Shown here in pieces: positions 7,032-16,200 of a stretch of DNA of 23,034 nt; within the stretch, counting starts at the first letter, position 1; every line of letters starts with the position of its first letter. This DNA is from DATFCK01 sp045809745 (GTDB taxonomy: Bacteria; Verrucomicrobiota; Verrucomicrobiia; Chthoniobacterales; UBA10450). A model generated the notes under the pieces. The model saw only the letters and a list, made by a program, of their open reading frames with translations, made no database searches and was not told the DNA's origin. Location of the stretch: contig JBJMXE010000077.1 in the NCBI GenBank assembly GCA_045809745.1, positions 1 through 23,034 on the forward strand, in the 5' to 3' direction. A program made the translations under genes and the position numbers.

Positions 7032-7433
7032 CTAGTGCCCGCGCCGTTGGCCGCCATCACGGCGTCCACCGCCATAACCGCCGCCACCACCACCGTAGCC
7101 GCCGCCGCCACCACCGCCGCCGTAACCGCCACCACCGCCGCCATAACCGCGGCCGCCGCCACCACCGCCACCAGGCGGCCGGGCTTCCCGCGGACGAGCT
7201 TCGTTTACGGTCAGGGTACGACCTTCCACGGTTTGACCATTAATCTTGGCGACCGCATTCTGGGCGTCCTGTTCTGAGCCCATCGTGACGAACGCGAATC
7301 CACGCGATTTACCGGTGAATTTGTCCTGCATCAAGGTGACTTCCTGCACCGCGCCGGCTTGGGAGAAGAGTTCCTGAAGTTCGTTTTCCGTCGTATTAAA
7401 GGACAGATTGCCTACGTATAGTTTAGTTCCCAT
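7032..7433 (-). CDS. RRM-domain glycine-rich RNA-binding protein
   Basis: 133 residues. A single RNA-recognition motif spans residues 3-80, with RNP2 LYVGNL (5-10) and RNP1 KSRGFAFV (42-49), both with the aromatic residues that stack on RNA. The tail (87-133) is nearly all Gly with interspersed Tyr and Arg (GGYGGGG units), ending GGQRRGH, as in cold-induced cyanobacterial Rbp and plant glycine-rich proteins. Such small proteins bind single-stranded RNA and are often cold- or stress-regulated. The tail is encoded by a GCC/ACC-rich simple repeat (about 7060-7175 on the plus strand), prone to length change. A terminator follows. A TAGAAT hexamer ends six nt before the ATG and there is no Shine-Dalgarno, so a leaderless transcript is possible. 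Confidence 0.93.
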   Translation of the reverse strand: MGTKLYVGNLSFNTTENELQELFSQAGAVQEVTLMQDKFTGKSRGFAFVTMGSEQDAQNAVAKINGQTVEGRTLTVNEARPREARPPGGGGGGGRGYGGGGGGYGGGGGGGGYGGGGGGYGGGRRDGGQRRGH

Positions 7434-7439
7434 GAGTTT

Positions 7440-7445
7440 ATTCTA
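7440..7445 (-). promoter_or_regulatory. Candidate -10 box close to the RRM start (leaderless type)
   Basis: TAGAAT (5/6 of TATAAT) is followed by six nt (7439-7434) and then the ATG at 7433. Initiation seven nt downstream would fall on the start codon itself. No good -35 hexamer was found at 16-18 bp, so this is a weak call. Confidence 0.3.
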
Positions 7446-7636
7446 GAAAACGATGCCAGGTCACTGTTCCGACTTACGGATTGAATCGCCGCTGAACAAA
7501 CTCAACTGACAATCTTTCCAACTTCCAAGCTTTCGTTTTCGGTTTCGGGCTCATTAGTAAAGTGCTTCGATTGAGAAAGCAATAGGAATTGCGCAACGCG
7601 AAAACCCGTATTTTAGACAGATTTAACGCTGTGAAC

Positions 7637-8833
7637 GTGACAAACAAGAGAGTGGCCATCACCGCGGTCGGAACGGTGAGCCCTCTCGGTATCGGCATGC
7701 CGGAGACGGTCCAATCGCTCCGCGCCGGGAGAGATTGTGTCGGCCCAGTTACACGCTTCGATGTCAGTCACTGCCGCTGCCAAACAGCCGCCGAAGTCCC
7801 CGATCGCGGCGCTCAACCCGCCGCGTCATCCGCAGGTCGCGATCGCATGCACCCCGCGTCCCACATGATGATCAGGGCGCTGGCTGAAGCGCTGAACCAG
7901 GACCCTGCGTTCTCCCCAGATTTAGCCGTAATTGGAACCACCAGCGGGGGCATGTCGTTCGGCGAGCATTACTATCGAGCACTGGCCCGGCACTCCGGCT
8001 TGCAAAAAGCTCCCCGATGGATCGCGAACTACCCTCCACAAAAGCCGGTTATCGATGCGTTGGAATCATTTGGAATCGAGAGTCCATGCCATGTTATCGC
8101 GAACGCCTGCGCCTCAGGAACCAACGCAATTGGTCACGCGTTCCATTGCATCCGCTCCGGAAATCATAAAAAAGTGCTCGCCGGCGGTTACGACGCACTG
8201 TCCGAGTTGGTCTTTGTCGGTTTTGATTCGCTCCAAGCGGCGACTCCGGAGAAGTGCCGGCCGTTTGACGCCGACCGCAGCGGAATGGTGTTAGGCGAAG
8301 GCGCGGCCGTTCTCGCGCTGGAAGAATGGGAATCAGCACAGGACCGCGGGGCCGCCATTTTGGCCGAGATCACTGGCTACGGCATCTCGACCGACAATCA
8401 TCATCTGACCCAGCCGAATCCATCGGGCATTGGCGCACGCGCCGCGATGGAACAAGCGCTCCGGAGCGCGGGGCTCGACGCCGCCGAGGTGAATTATATC
8501 AACGCCCACGGAACTGCAACCAGGTTCAACGATTCGGCAGAAGCAAAAGCGATCGCTGAACTGTTCCCTGACGACGTACCGGTTAGTTCCACGAAATCGA
8601 TGATGGGGCATTCGTTAGGCGCAGCCGGAGCAATTGAAGCGGTGGTTTGTATCGCCGCCATGCAGAACCGCTTCCTTCCTCCGAATATAAACTTCAGAGG
8701 CACCGGAGACGACATCCTTCTGAACATCGTAGCCAATGAATCGAAGCCACAGGACGTGCGCGTCGCGATGTCGAACTCGTTTGGTTTCGGCGGCACTAAC
8801 GCTTCGGTCCTGTTGCAAGCTGCGTCGGCATGA
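7637..8833 (+). CDS. Beta-ketoacyl-ACP synthase, FabF-like (KS-alpha type)
   Basis: 398 residues from the GTG at 7637, which gives the usual short N-terminus before RVAITAVG; GTG 7631 and TTG 7589 are upstream alternatives. All catalytic residues are present: the nucleophile Cys158 in NACASGTNAIG, His291 in NAHGTAT, Lys320 in SSTKSMMG and His325 in GHSLGAAG. FGFGGTNAS near the C-terminus is the conserved oxyanion/gating loop. The enzyme condenses malonyl-ACP with an acyl chain. Its stop overlaps the ATG of the next gene (ATGA), so the two are translationally coupled and probably form a heterodimer. No acyl carrier protein, ketoreductase or dehydratase is adjacent, so this is not a standard fab operon. 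The role could be in fatty acid, polyene or other lipid synthesis. Confidence 0.9.
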   Translation: MTNKRVAITAVGTVSPLGIGMPETVQSLRAGRDCVGPVTRFDVSHCRCQTAAEVPDRGAQPAASSAGRDRMHPASHMMIRALAEALNQDPAFSPDLAVIGTTSGGMSFGEHYYRALARHSGLQKAPRWIANYPPQKPVIDALESFGIESPCHVIANACASGTNAIGHAFHCIRSGNHKKVLAGGYDALSELVFVGFDSLQAATPEKCRPFDADRSGMVLGEGAAVLALEEWESAQDRGAAILAEITGYGISTDNHHLTQPNPSGIGARAAMEQALRSAGLDAAEVNYINAHGTATRFNDSAEAKAIAELFPDDVPVSSTKSMMGHSLGAAGAIEAVVCIAAMQNRFLPPNINFRGTGDDILLNIVANESKPQDVRVAMSNSFGFGGTNASVLLQAASA

Positions 8834-9960
8834 ATTTACACATTGCCGGGACTGGCTGGGTAACTCCGCTCGGCTCAGGCACCGACGAAGTTTGGCGACG
8901 GCTTCTACAAGGTGATCGGGCCGAAGTTTCACAGATATGCGATTCGTTAGGGGCAGGAGCCTACCCGGTGTTCCGGGTTCCTGCGACAGCCCTGCACCAC
9001 TTACCGCCGCATCCTCGCCTCCGCCGGGCCAGCGCCATCTCCAGGTTCGCCGCGGCCGCTGGCCTTGCCGCTCTGGCCGATGCGAAGGTTATGCCTAACC
9101 AGCTCGATTCGGAGAAGATCGCGCTGGTGTTTGCCGTTGCCAATGGTGGCGTAATTTATACCAAGAGGTTCTATAGTGACGTCGTGGCTACGGGCGCTGA
9201 GGCGGCCAGCCCGTTACTGTTCCCTGAAACGGTCTTCAACGCGGCAGCAAGCCACCTCGCCGCGATCATTGGATTGACTGGCACGACCTACACTGTTGTA
9301 GGTGACGGGACTGTGGGACTGACCGGACTAAAGGTGGGCCAGGATTTGATGTCCGATCCGAATCTCGATTACTGCCTGGTGGTGGCGGCAGAAGAAGCCG
9401 ACTGGCTGTTGTGCGACGCCTACTCAAAGTGGCGTTTGCTTCGTTCCACCGGCCCTCTTGAAGTTTTCGGCAAATCCGCGAAAGGCACGATCCTGAGCGA
9501 AGGTGCCGGAGCAGTTCTGTTGAGCCGCACCGGTTCAGTCGCAATCAGTGCGACCACCGGAGGCATGCATTTCAAAGCTCGGCATGAAGCAGCTCCCGCT
9601 TTGTCGCAGGTGCTGAAAGCAGTGGGTTCACCGGACAACGCGATCATCGTCAGCAGCGCCAACGGCACGTTCGTAGATGCCGCAGAAGCAGCTGCGTTTC
9701 AGGAGGTAACGCCTAACGGCCTATTGTATTCCCCGAAAGCGGCGCTGGGAGAAGGCGTCGGCGCCGCCGGACTGTGGCAGGTAATCATTGCCGCATTGGC
9801 CTTGCGGCACCAGGCGCTGCCAGTGCCTCAATATCCTGAACCGGAGAACCCCTCCCGCAATCATTCCTTCAGTCTCGGGGATCGTGACGAAGTGACAGTG
9901 TTGAGCTGCGGACTCGGTCAGCAAATCGGAGCGGCCCGGCTGATTCGCTCTCGCCCTTAG
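8830..9960 (+). CDS. Ketosynthase-like protein lacking the catalytic triad (chain-length-factor-like)
   Basis: 376 residues with the thiolase/KS fold. It opens with HIAGTGWVTPLGSGTDEVW like KS enzymes and keeps SEGAGAVLL and the GLG near the C-terminus. Aligned to its partner upstream, the nucleophile Cys is Val157 (VVGDGT in place of ACASGT), the first His is Asn278 (SANGT for NAHGT) and the second His is Glu308 (LGEGVGAAG for MGHSLGAAG). Only the Lys (303) is kept. It cannot be a normal condensing enzyme. The frame is intact and overlaps the upstream gene by 4 bp. This is the arrangement of KS-alpha/KS-beta (chain length factor) pairs in type II polyketide and aryl-polyene systems. The residue replacing Cys differs from the Gln common in actinobacterial chain length factors. 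Confidence 0.8.
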   Translation: MNLHIAGTGWVTPLGSGTDEVWRRLLQGDRAEVSQICDSLGAGAYPVFRVPATALHHLPPHPRLRRASAISRFAAAAGLAALADAKVMPNQLDSEKIALVFAVANGGVIYTKRFYSDVVATGAEAASPLLFPETVFNAAASHLAAIIGLTGTTYTVVGDGTVGLTGLKVGQDLMSDPNLDYCLVVAAEEADWLLCDAYSKWRLLRSTGPLEVFGKSAKGTILSEGAGAVLLSRTGSVAISATTGGMHFKARHEAAPALSQVLKAVGSPDNAIIVSSANGTFVDAAEAAAFQEVTPNGLLYSPKAALGEGVGAAGLWQVIIAALALRHQALPVPQYPEPENPSRNHSFSLGDRDEVTVLSCGLGQQIGAARLIRSRP

Positions 9961-10065
9961 CGCACGTCGCTCATCCTCAGGCTTTTGCCTATGACGCGCC
10001 AGGGAAGTATCCCGCCCATTTTAACTTTCCAATACCTACGGGGTGCAGTACGTTCGGCGACCGCC

Positions 10066-12312
10066 ATGGCGAAGCTGTTCCAGCTGGTACTTATTCTTGT
10101 GCTCGCAGCCGGGACCGTTCAAGGGGAGATCGACGCGCCCAGAGATCAGCCAGTTGAGATAACTTCCACCGGACAGACCTCGTATGAGAATGGCCTCGCG
10201 ACCGCACGAGAGAATGTCGCAATCCATATGGGCGACGCAGACATTTACGCCGACTACGCCCAGTACAATTCGAAGACCCACGACATCCTCGTTCAAGGCA
10301 ATGTTCGGATTTACCGCGACACCAGCTTGTATCTGGCGAAGCGCGCAACCTACAACACGGAGTCGAAAAAGATCACTGCCGATGAGATGCGCAGTGACTA
10401 TGAGCCGTACTTCGTAGCCGGAACGAGTGTGGAATCGATCGGGGAGAACGCTTACCGAATCGAACAAGGCATGTTCACGACGCATGATTCGCCGGACCCG
10501 AGCTTCCATCTGCGCGCCCGAACAATCAGGGTCTACGAGAAAGACCACGTGGTTTTCCAGAATGTGACGTTTTACGTGGGCCAGGTGCCGGTCTTTTGGT
10601 GGCCCTACGCTTATCAGTCGTTAGATGACGCCTTCAGTTTCTCGATCTCGCCCGCGTTCCTCAGTTCGTGGGGACCGTCCTTACTGACTTCGGTAACTTT
10701 TCCAATCACCGAGAAGATCAAAGGACGGGTTCATCTGGATTACAGGACGCGGCGCGGACCAGCCATCGGTTTCGATGCCAACATGGACTACGGAAAGGAC
10801 GACAGCAGCTGGGCCCACCTCAAAACCTATTACATTCAGGACCAGAACCCTCTGCTCAACCAAACCGCCGAGCCGCGAAGTGACGTACCGACGGGCCGTT
10901 ACCGCGCCAGTCTCGAAGATCACACCCAGTTCACGGACGATATTTGCGGCATCATGGACGTCACCAAATTGAGCGATCCATTCGTGATGCAGGATTTCTA
11001 CCAGAGTGAATTCCGCATTGATCCAGTTCCGGACAACGTCGCCGCCGTGGCAAAGACCAGTCCGTTTTACACCTTAACGGCAATTGCCCGAATTCAGGCT
11101 AACAACTTCTTCGACGTCACCGAACGGTTGCCGGAAGTCGTGCTGGATATCAAACGCCACGCTCTATTCGAGGGGCCGATCTATTACGAGGGCGAAACCG
11201 GATTTGCGAACCTTCATCGAACGTTTCCGAGCGGCGTCGGATTCGAAAACTACAGTTCGCTTCGATTCGACACTTTCCACCAACTATCCTATCCGAACAC
11301 CTACTTTGGCTGGTTATCCATCGTGCCCCGGGCGGGGTTCCGGGACACTTATTATACCGAGTCCCGCGATTTAGGAATGACCCTCTTTCCCCCTAACGAC
11401 AATCCGTTGGTCCCTAATTTTCTCCTGCCGGATCCAACGCACAAGATGCCGATCGACTTCGCCGGCGACACGAACCGAATCGTGGTTAACGCCGGTGTTG
11501 AAGCGTCGTTCAAGATATCGCGGGTTTGGGAAGAGGCCCAAAGCCGAATTTTCGGCCTGGATGGATTACGACACGTTATCCAACCGTTCACCGATTTCTC
11601 GTGGGTATCCGAATCGGGAGCTAATCCGGCCTCTATCCTTCAGTTCGACCGGTATCAACCATCAACCCAGCTGAGACCGATCGACTTTCCTCAATTTGTT
11701 TCGATTGATTCGATCGACAACTGGACCGTGTGGCGGGTGGGTGTTCGCAATCGGCTCGAGACGCGGCGGGATGACCTGACGGTGACCTGGCTAGAGCTGG
11801 AGACATACGCCGACGTAAACTTCCACAATCCGTACGATCGCACGCAATATTCGAACCTGTTTAACAAGCTACGATTCTCGCCGGTGCCATGGGCATCGCT
11901 GGTGGTCAATTCTCAGGTGCCCGCGTTCGACAAAGGATTCACCGAAATCAACACCAACGTGGTCGTGCAGCCGGTCTCGAATCTGGAAGTCAGCGTTGGC
12001 CATCGATATTTGAACAACAATCCTTTTTTCCAAAATAGCAGCCTCTTTGTCGTCGGCGGGTATTGTCGAATCAATGACAACTGGGGATTCGCCGTTCAGG
12101 AGCAGTACGAGGCGACCACCCACATACTCGAACAACAGCGATATTCCATATACCGGGATTTAACCAGCTGGGTCGCTTCGCTTGGGGCGGTGGTGCGCGA
12201 TAACGGCGGTGTCCGCGAATATGGAGTCCTGTTAACCTTCACCCTTAAAGCTTTCCCGAAGCTGGGTCTCGACCTGAACTTCGACCCAGGCGGAGCCGGG
12301 CAGAATCCCTAG
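10066..12312 (+). CDS. lptD: LPS-assembly outer-membrane protein LptD (OstA-like)
   Basis: 748 residues from the ATG at 10066, where a signal peptide begins (MAKLFQLVLILVLAAG, cleavage likely near VQGEI). An upstream in-frame ATG at 9985 would put 27 odd residues before it. After the signal comes an OstA/LptA-like beta-jellyroll region with repeats such as DIYADYAQYNSKTHDILVQG and VRIYRDTSLYLAKRATYN. The linker VFQNVTFYVGQVPVFWWPYA is typical of LptD, and the rest is a long beta-barrel ending AFPKLGLDLNFDP. LptD inserts LPS into the outer membrane together with LptE. The protein has few cysteines, so the disulfide pattern of E. coli LptD is not expected. No other lpt gene is in the window. 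It lies 105 bp after the KS pair, which may hint at shared envelope-lipid function. Confidence 0.88.
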   Translation: MAKLFQLVLILVLAAGTVQGEIDAPRDQPVEITSTGQTSYENGLATARENVAIHMGDADIYADYAQYNSKTHDILVQGNVRIYRDTSLYLAKRATYNTESKKITADEMRSDYEPYFVAGTSVESIGENAYRIEQGMFTTHDSPDPSFHLRARTIRVYEKDHVVFQNVTFYVGQVPVFWWPYAYQSLDDAFSFSISPAFLSSWGPSLLTSVTFPITEKIKGRVHLDYRTRRGPAIGFDANMDYGKDDSSWAHLKTYYIQDQNPLLNQTAEPRSDVPTGRYRASLEDHTQFTDDICGIMDVTKLSDPFVMQDFYQSEFRIDPVPDNVAAVAKTSPFYTLTAIARIQANNFFDVTERLPEVVLDIKRHALFEGPIYYEGETGFANLHRTFPSGVGFENYSSLRFDTFHQLSYPNTYFGWLSIVPRAGFRDTYYTESRDLGMTLFPPNDNPLVPNFLLPDPTHKMPIDFAGDTNRIVVNAGVEASFKISRVWEEAQSRIFGLDGLRHVIQPFTDFSWVSESGANPASILQFDRYQPSTQLRPIDFPQFVSIDSIDNWTVWRVGVRNRLETRRDDLTVTWLELETYADVNFHNPYDRTQYSNLFNKLRFSPVPWASLVVNSQVPAFDKGFTEINTNVVVQPVSNLEVSVGHRYLNNNPFFQNSSLFVVGGYCRINDNWGFAVQEQYEATTHILEQQRYSIYRDLTSWVASLGAVVRDNGGVREYGVLLTFTLKAFPKLGLDLNFDPGGAGQNP

Positions 12313-12397
12313 GCTGCGGCCAATCCAGTTGCGTGCAGCGCTTTCGTGAGTTCCTTTGGGCGCCACAGCGGCATCTTGCCTGCTGAATTGCAAAAAA

Positions 12398-13711
12398 ATG
12401 GACTTAGCAATCATCGGTTCCGGCTATGTCGGGCTTGTTACTGGAGCCTGCTTCGCTGATGTCGGGCACAACGTTCTCTGCGTAGACAACGATCCGGCAA
12501 AAGTTGAGGCTTTACGGAGCGGAAAAGTACCTATTTACGAGCCCGGTCTTGAGGAAGTCATTAATCGAAACGTTTCCGCCCGCCGCCTTCAGTTCAGTGG
12601 CGACATCAAAGAGGCAGTCGACAAATCCCAGATCATCTTCATCGCTGTCCCGACTCCGCAGAAGCCTAACGGGGATGCCGACCTGAGTTACATTGAAAAG
12701 GTGGCAAGGGAGATTGCCGGCGTGTTGCAAAGTTACCGGGTGATTGTTGATAAGAGCACCGTGCCGGTCAAGACCGGCCAGAAAGTCGCCGAATCGATCA
12801 AGCGGTATAACCGGCATAACGCCGACTTTGATGTCGTTAGCAACCCTGAGTTTCTGCGCGAAGGATGCGCCGTCAGGGACCTGATGCAGCCAGACCGGAT
12901 TGTCATCGGCGCTCAAAGCGAACGTGCGATTGCTTTGATGAAAAAAGTCTATGAGCCGTTTATGGCTCCGATTCTAGTCACCGACATCAACAGCGCCGAG
13001 TTGATTAAGCACGCCGCCAATTCCTTCCTCGCTTTGAAAATCTCCTATATCAACGCACTATCCGCGATTTGCGAAGCGAGCGGAGCGGACGTTGAGAAGG
13101 TCGCCGATGGGATCGGCACCGATCGACGAATCGGGCGGAGTTTTTTAAATGCCGGGATCGGTTATGGCGGCTCCTGTTTCCCGAAGGACGTCGCTGCCTT
13201 CATCACCATCAGCGAACAACTGGGCGTTCCATTTCCGCTGCTCCGCGAAGTGCAGCGGATCAACGTGGAGCAGAAGGATCGTTTCCTGAAGGTGATCCGG
13301 GACACCCTTTGGGTATTGCGGGAGAAGAAGATCGCGGTCTGGGGACTTACTTTTAAACCGGATACCGACGACATCCGCTCTTCCGTAGCGATTGAACTCG
13401 TGGCCGAGATGCTGCGCGAAGGCGCCCAGGTTTCCGTGTACGACCCGAAAGGGATGGACAAGGCGCGCACTATAAAAACGGTGGCCGACGCGAAATTCGT
13501 CAATAGCGCTCTGGAAGCGGTAGACGATGCGGAGGCGCTGATCATCGCCACGGAATGGGAGGAATTCGCCAATGTCGACCTCGCAATAGTGAAGCAAAAG
13601 ATGAGGACGCCGATCGTTTTTGACGGTCGCAATCTTTTAGATCCGACGACGATGGCGCAGCTCGGTTTCCGATATCATTCCATCGGTCGCTCAGCCGTAG
13701 CGCCGGCCTAA
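12398..13711 (+). CDS. ugd: UDP-glucose 6-dehydrogenase
   Basis: 437 residues from the ATG at 12398, which gives MDLAIIGSGYVGLVTGACFA with the dinucleotide-binding glycines at the N-terminus; a longer reading from 12356 adds 14 unlikely residues. Catalytic Cys260 lies in GYGGSCFPKDV. Other family blocks are VPTPQKPNGDADLSY, VDKSTVPVKTG, SNPEFLREG, EKVADGIGTDRRIG and GLTFKPDTDDIRSS. The enzyme oxidises UDP-glucose to UDP-glucuronate using two NAD+, feeding capsule, LPS or exopolysaccharide sugars. Ugd and RsmB are separated by only 3 bp and probably share a transcript. No promoter was recognised in the 85 bp after lptD, and no Shine-Dalgarno (an A-run precedes the ATG). Confidence 0.96.
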   Translation: MDLAIIGSGYVGLVTGACFADVGHNVLCVDNDPAKVEALRSGKVPIYEPGLEEVINRNVSARRLQFSGDIKEAVDKSQIIFIAVPTPQKPNGDADLSYIEKVAREIAGVLQSYRVIVDKSTVPVKTGQKVAESIKRYNRHNADFDVVSNPEFLREGCAVRDLMQPDRIVIGAQSERAIALMKKVYEPFMAPILVTDINSAELIKHAANSFLALKISYINALSAICEASGADVEKVADGIGTDRRIGRSFLNAGIGYGGSCFPKDVAAFITISEQLGVPFPLLREVQRINVEQKDRFLKVIRDTLWVLREKKIAVWGLTFKPDTDDIRSSVAIELVAEMLREGAQVSVYDPKGMDKARTIKTVADAKFVNSALEAVDDAEALIIATEWEEFANVDLAIVKQKMRTPIVFDGRNLLDPTTMAQLGFRYHSIGRSAVAPA

Positions 13712-13714
13712 CCG

Positions 13715-14983
13715 GTGGGATCACAAGTCTCGGCCCGCCGACTCGCTCTAATCGCGCTGGAGCAATGGCAGGCGGAGATCGGCCGATCGGACGCGATTAT
13801 TTCGCAGCTACTCGCAAATGCGCCGATCAGCGGGGCTGATCGAGCTTTCACGTTCGAGCTGTTTTACGGAGTCTTAAGGAACCTCACGCTTCTCGATTTT
13901 TGGATCGGCTGCTTGCGGCCGGCACACGTTGACGCTGAAGTTCGGGATATTCTCCGGCTGGGCCTGTACCAGCTCCTTTTTCTTGGCACGGCCGACTACG
14001 CGGCCGTTGATGAATCGGTGACACTCGCCCGGCCTCGAGCGCGTGGCGTGATCAATGGCATCCTTAGAACCGCGGTTCGACAGCGTGAAGAATTGCAACG
14101 CCGCAGCGTGGACCAGCCGTTATCGGTGAGGGAATCTCATCCCGAATTTTTGGTCAGCCGTTGGCAAAAACATTTCGGTGCAGAGGCAACCGTTGCTCTG
14201 TGCCGGTGGAACAACCAGCCAGCTCCTATTTATGGACGAATCAACGAGCTCACGATCGATTCCGAACAGTTCCTGCATCGCTATCCACAAGGGGAGGCTT
14301 GTGAACAGTGGAGTGGGTTCGTCCGCTTCCCCAGCCCGCCTATCGAGGCGCTCGCGCGTGGCCACTGTTATGTTCAGGATCCCAGCACCACTTTGGCCTG
14401 CCGAATTCTCGATCCGCAACCCGGAGAAACCATTCTGGATGCCTGCGCCGCACCGGGAGGCAAGACGACCTACTTAGCGCAACTGATGCAAAACCGCGGT
14501 GCCATCGTGGCCTGTGACCGCGACCCAAAGAGGGTTGATGTTCTACGGGATAACGTTCGCCGGATGCAGGCGTCGATGGTGCAGGTGGTGCAGCACGACT
14601 GGCGAGAAGAACGGCTCCCAGTTGCGTTGCAAGCAGCCGCGCCGTTCGATCGGATCTTACTCGACGCTCCGTGCACAAACACCGGCGTGATGCGGCGCCG
14701 GATCGATGTGCGCTGGCGGTTGACGCCTGACGAGTTCTCCCGGATGCAACTTCGGCAGCTCGAGATTGCCAGAAGCGTGGTCGGACTGCTCAAACCGGGA
14801 GGGATTCTGGTTTACAGCACGTGCAGCCTTGAATCAGAAGAAAACGAAGTGGTGGCAAATCGGTTGACTAGCGAAGTACCCGCCGCGAATGCCGGAAAAG
14901 CTGCGGCCTCACTTCCGTTTCGGGACAGCTGCGACGGTGCTTTCGCCGTGAAGATCAGCGTCGGAAGCAATAGAGACCGTTAG
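13715..14983 (+). CDS. rsmB: 16S rRNA m5C967 methyltransferase RsmB (NusB domain plus methyltransferase)
   Basis: 422 residues from a GTG start 3 bp after ugd. Residues 1-125 form a NusB-like RNA-binding domain (ARRLALIAL, DRAFTFELFYGVLRN, YQLLFLGTADYAAVDESV). The SAM-dependent domain has motif I DACAAPGGKTT (242-252), DRDPKRV (268-274), the motif IV Cys320 in LDAPCTNTGVMRR and the catalytic motif VI Cys370 in YSTCSLESEENE. It methylates C967 of 16S rRNA in E. coli. The two-Cys arrangement is complete, so it should be active. At 422 residues it is close to the usual length of about 430. Confidence 0.93.
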   Translation: MGSQVSARRLALIALEQWQAEIGRSDAIISQLLANAPISGADRAFTFELFYGVLRNLTLLDFWIGCLRPAHVDAEVRDILRLGLYQLLFLGTADYAAVDESVTLARPRARGVINGILRTAVRQREELQRRSVDQPLSVRESHPEFLVSRWQKHFGAEATVALCRWNNQPAPIYGRINELTIDSEQFLHRYPQGEACEQWSGFVRFPSPPIEALARGHCYVQDPSTTLACRILDPQPGETILDACAAPGGKTTYLAQLMQNRGAIVACDRDPKRVDVLRDNVRRMQASMVQVVQHDWREERLPVALQAAAPFDRILLDAPCTNTGVMRRRIDVRWRLTPDEFSRMQLRQLEIARSVVGLLKPGGILVYSTCSLESEENEVVANRLTSEVPAANAGKAAASLPFRDSCDGAFAVKISVGSNRDR

Positions 14984-15024
14984 TTAGTTGCATCCGGCAC
15001 GCCTAGTGACATCGTAAGTTTTTC

Positions 15025-16161
15025 GTGCACGACCCGCGCTTCGACAAACTGGCAAAGCTACTAGTTGGATATTCGATATCGCTAAAGCCGAAGGAGAACG
15101 TCCTCATCGAAACATTCGATGTGCCGGATGAAATGACAATCGCGTTGATAAACGCCGTCCGTAATGCGGGCGGCACGCCGTTCGCGCAGATCCAGCGCAG
15201 TCGAGTAAGCCGGGCGCTCGCCCTGGGCGCGACCGAGCGTCAACTCACGTTCGCAGCTAATCATGAGCTGAGCCGAATGAAGAAAATGCATGCTTACGTA
15301 GCCATCCGGGGCAGCAATAACATCACTGAGCTTTCAGATGTTCCAGTCGGTCAGCTTAAGCTGCTGGCCAAGAAGATGCGCCCGGTTCAGGACCAGCGAG
15401 TGAAGAAAACCAAGTGGGTTGTGCTGCGATGGCCCAGTCCATCAATGGCGCAACTTGCCGGGATGAGCAGCGAAGCGTTTGAAGATTTCTATTTCGACGT
15501 CTGCACGCTCGACTACCGGAAGCTTCAACCCGGCATGAAAGCTTTAAAAAAGCTGATGGAAAGTACAGACCGGGTTGAAATCCGCGGTCGTGAGACTGAT
15601 TTACGGTTCAGCATCAAAGGAATTCCAGCAATTGTTTGTGGCGGCGATCGCAACATTCCCGATGGCGAGGTGTTTACCGCCCCGGTTAGGGACTCGGTGG
15701 AAGGATATGTGACGTTCAACGCACCGACAATCTATCAAGGGACGGGATTCGATGGAATTCGGCTGGAGTTTCGCCAGGGCAAAGTGGTCAAGGCTAGCGG
15801 TAATGAAACTGACAAATTAAATCGCATCCTCGATTCGGACGCCGGAGCCCGTTACATCGGCGAATTTTCACTTGGATTTAATCCCTACATACTGCGGCCG
15901 ATGCGCGACATTCTGTTCGATGAAAAGATTGCCGGCTCCTTCCACTTCACTCCTGGTCAAGCTTACGAAGAAGCAGACAACGGGAACCGCAGCCAGGTGC
16001 ATTGGGACATGGTTAACATCCAAAGGCCGGAGTACGGAGGAGGTGAGGTGCGGTTTGACGGAAAAGTGATTCGACGCGATGGCGAATTTCTGCCGGCCTC
16101 GTTGAAGTCGTTGAATCCATCAAGTTTCAAAAGACCAGCGGCGTCTGCTGGTAATCGATAG
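15025..16161 (+). CDS. M29-family metallo-aminopeptidase
   Basis: 378 residues from a GTG start, 41 bp after rsmB. It matches the thermophilic metalloprotease M29 family (AmpS, aminopeptidase T): NIPDGEVFTAP with Glu215, IGEFSLGFNP with Glu280, GSFHFTPGQAYEEADNGN with His307, and QVHWDMV with His326 and Asp328. Together these supply the five ligands of the two-metal centre. No signal peptide is seen, so it is cytoplasmic and probably releases N-terminal residues from peptides. The length is slightly below the usual 400-410. The C-terminus is Lys/Ser-rich and ends at 16161, shortly before a bidirectional terminator. Confidence 0.93.
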   Translation: MHDPRFDKLAKLLVGYSISLKPKENVLIETFDVPDEMTIALINAVRNAGGTPFAQIQRSRVSRALALGATERQLTFAANHELSRMKKMHAYVAIRGSNNITELSDVPVGQLKLLAKKMRPVQDQRVKKTKWVVLRWPSPSMAQLAGMSSEAFEDFYFDVCTLDYRKLQPGMKALKKLMESTDRVEIRGRETDLRFSIKGIPAIVCGGDRNIPDGEVFTAPVRDSVEGYVTFNAPTIYQGTGFDGIRLEFRQGKVVKASGNETDKLNRILDSDAGARYIGEFSLGFNPYILRPMRDILFDEKIAGSFHFTPGQAYEEADNGNRSQVHWDMVNIQRPEYGGGEVRFDGKVIRRDGEFLPASLKSLNPSSFKRPAASAGNR

Positions 16162-16200
16162 GGCCCAGCAGCGGCCGATCGGGCGCCGAACTGCCTGTAC

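Noticed and set aside
8830..9960. Second ketosynthase as a pseudogene
   Set aside because: The frame is intact, the start overlaps the upstream stop, and fold motifs are kept; loss of catalytic residues fits a chain-length-factor role.
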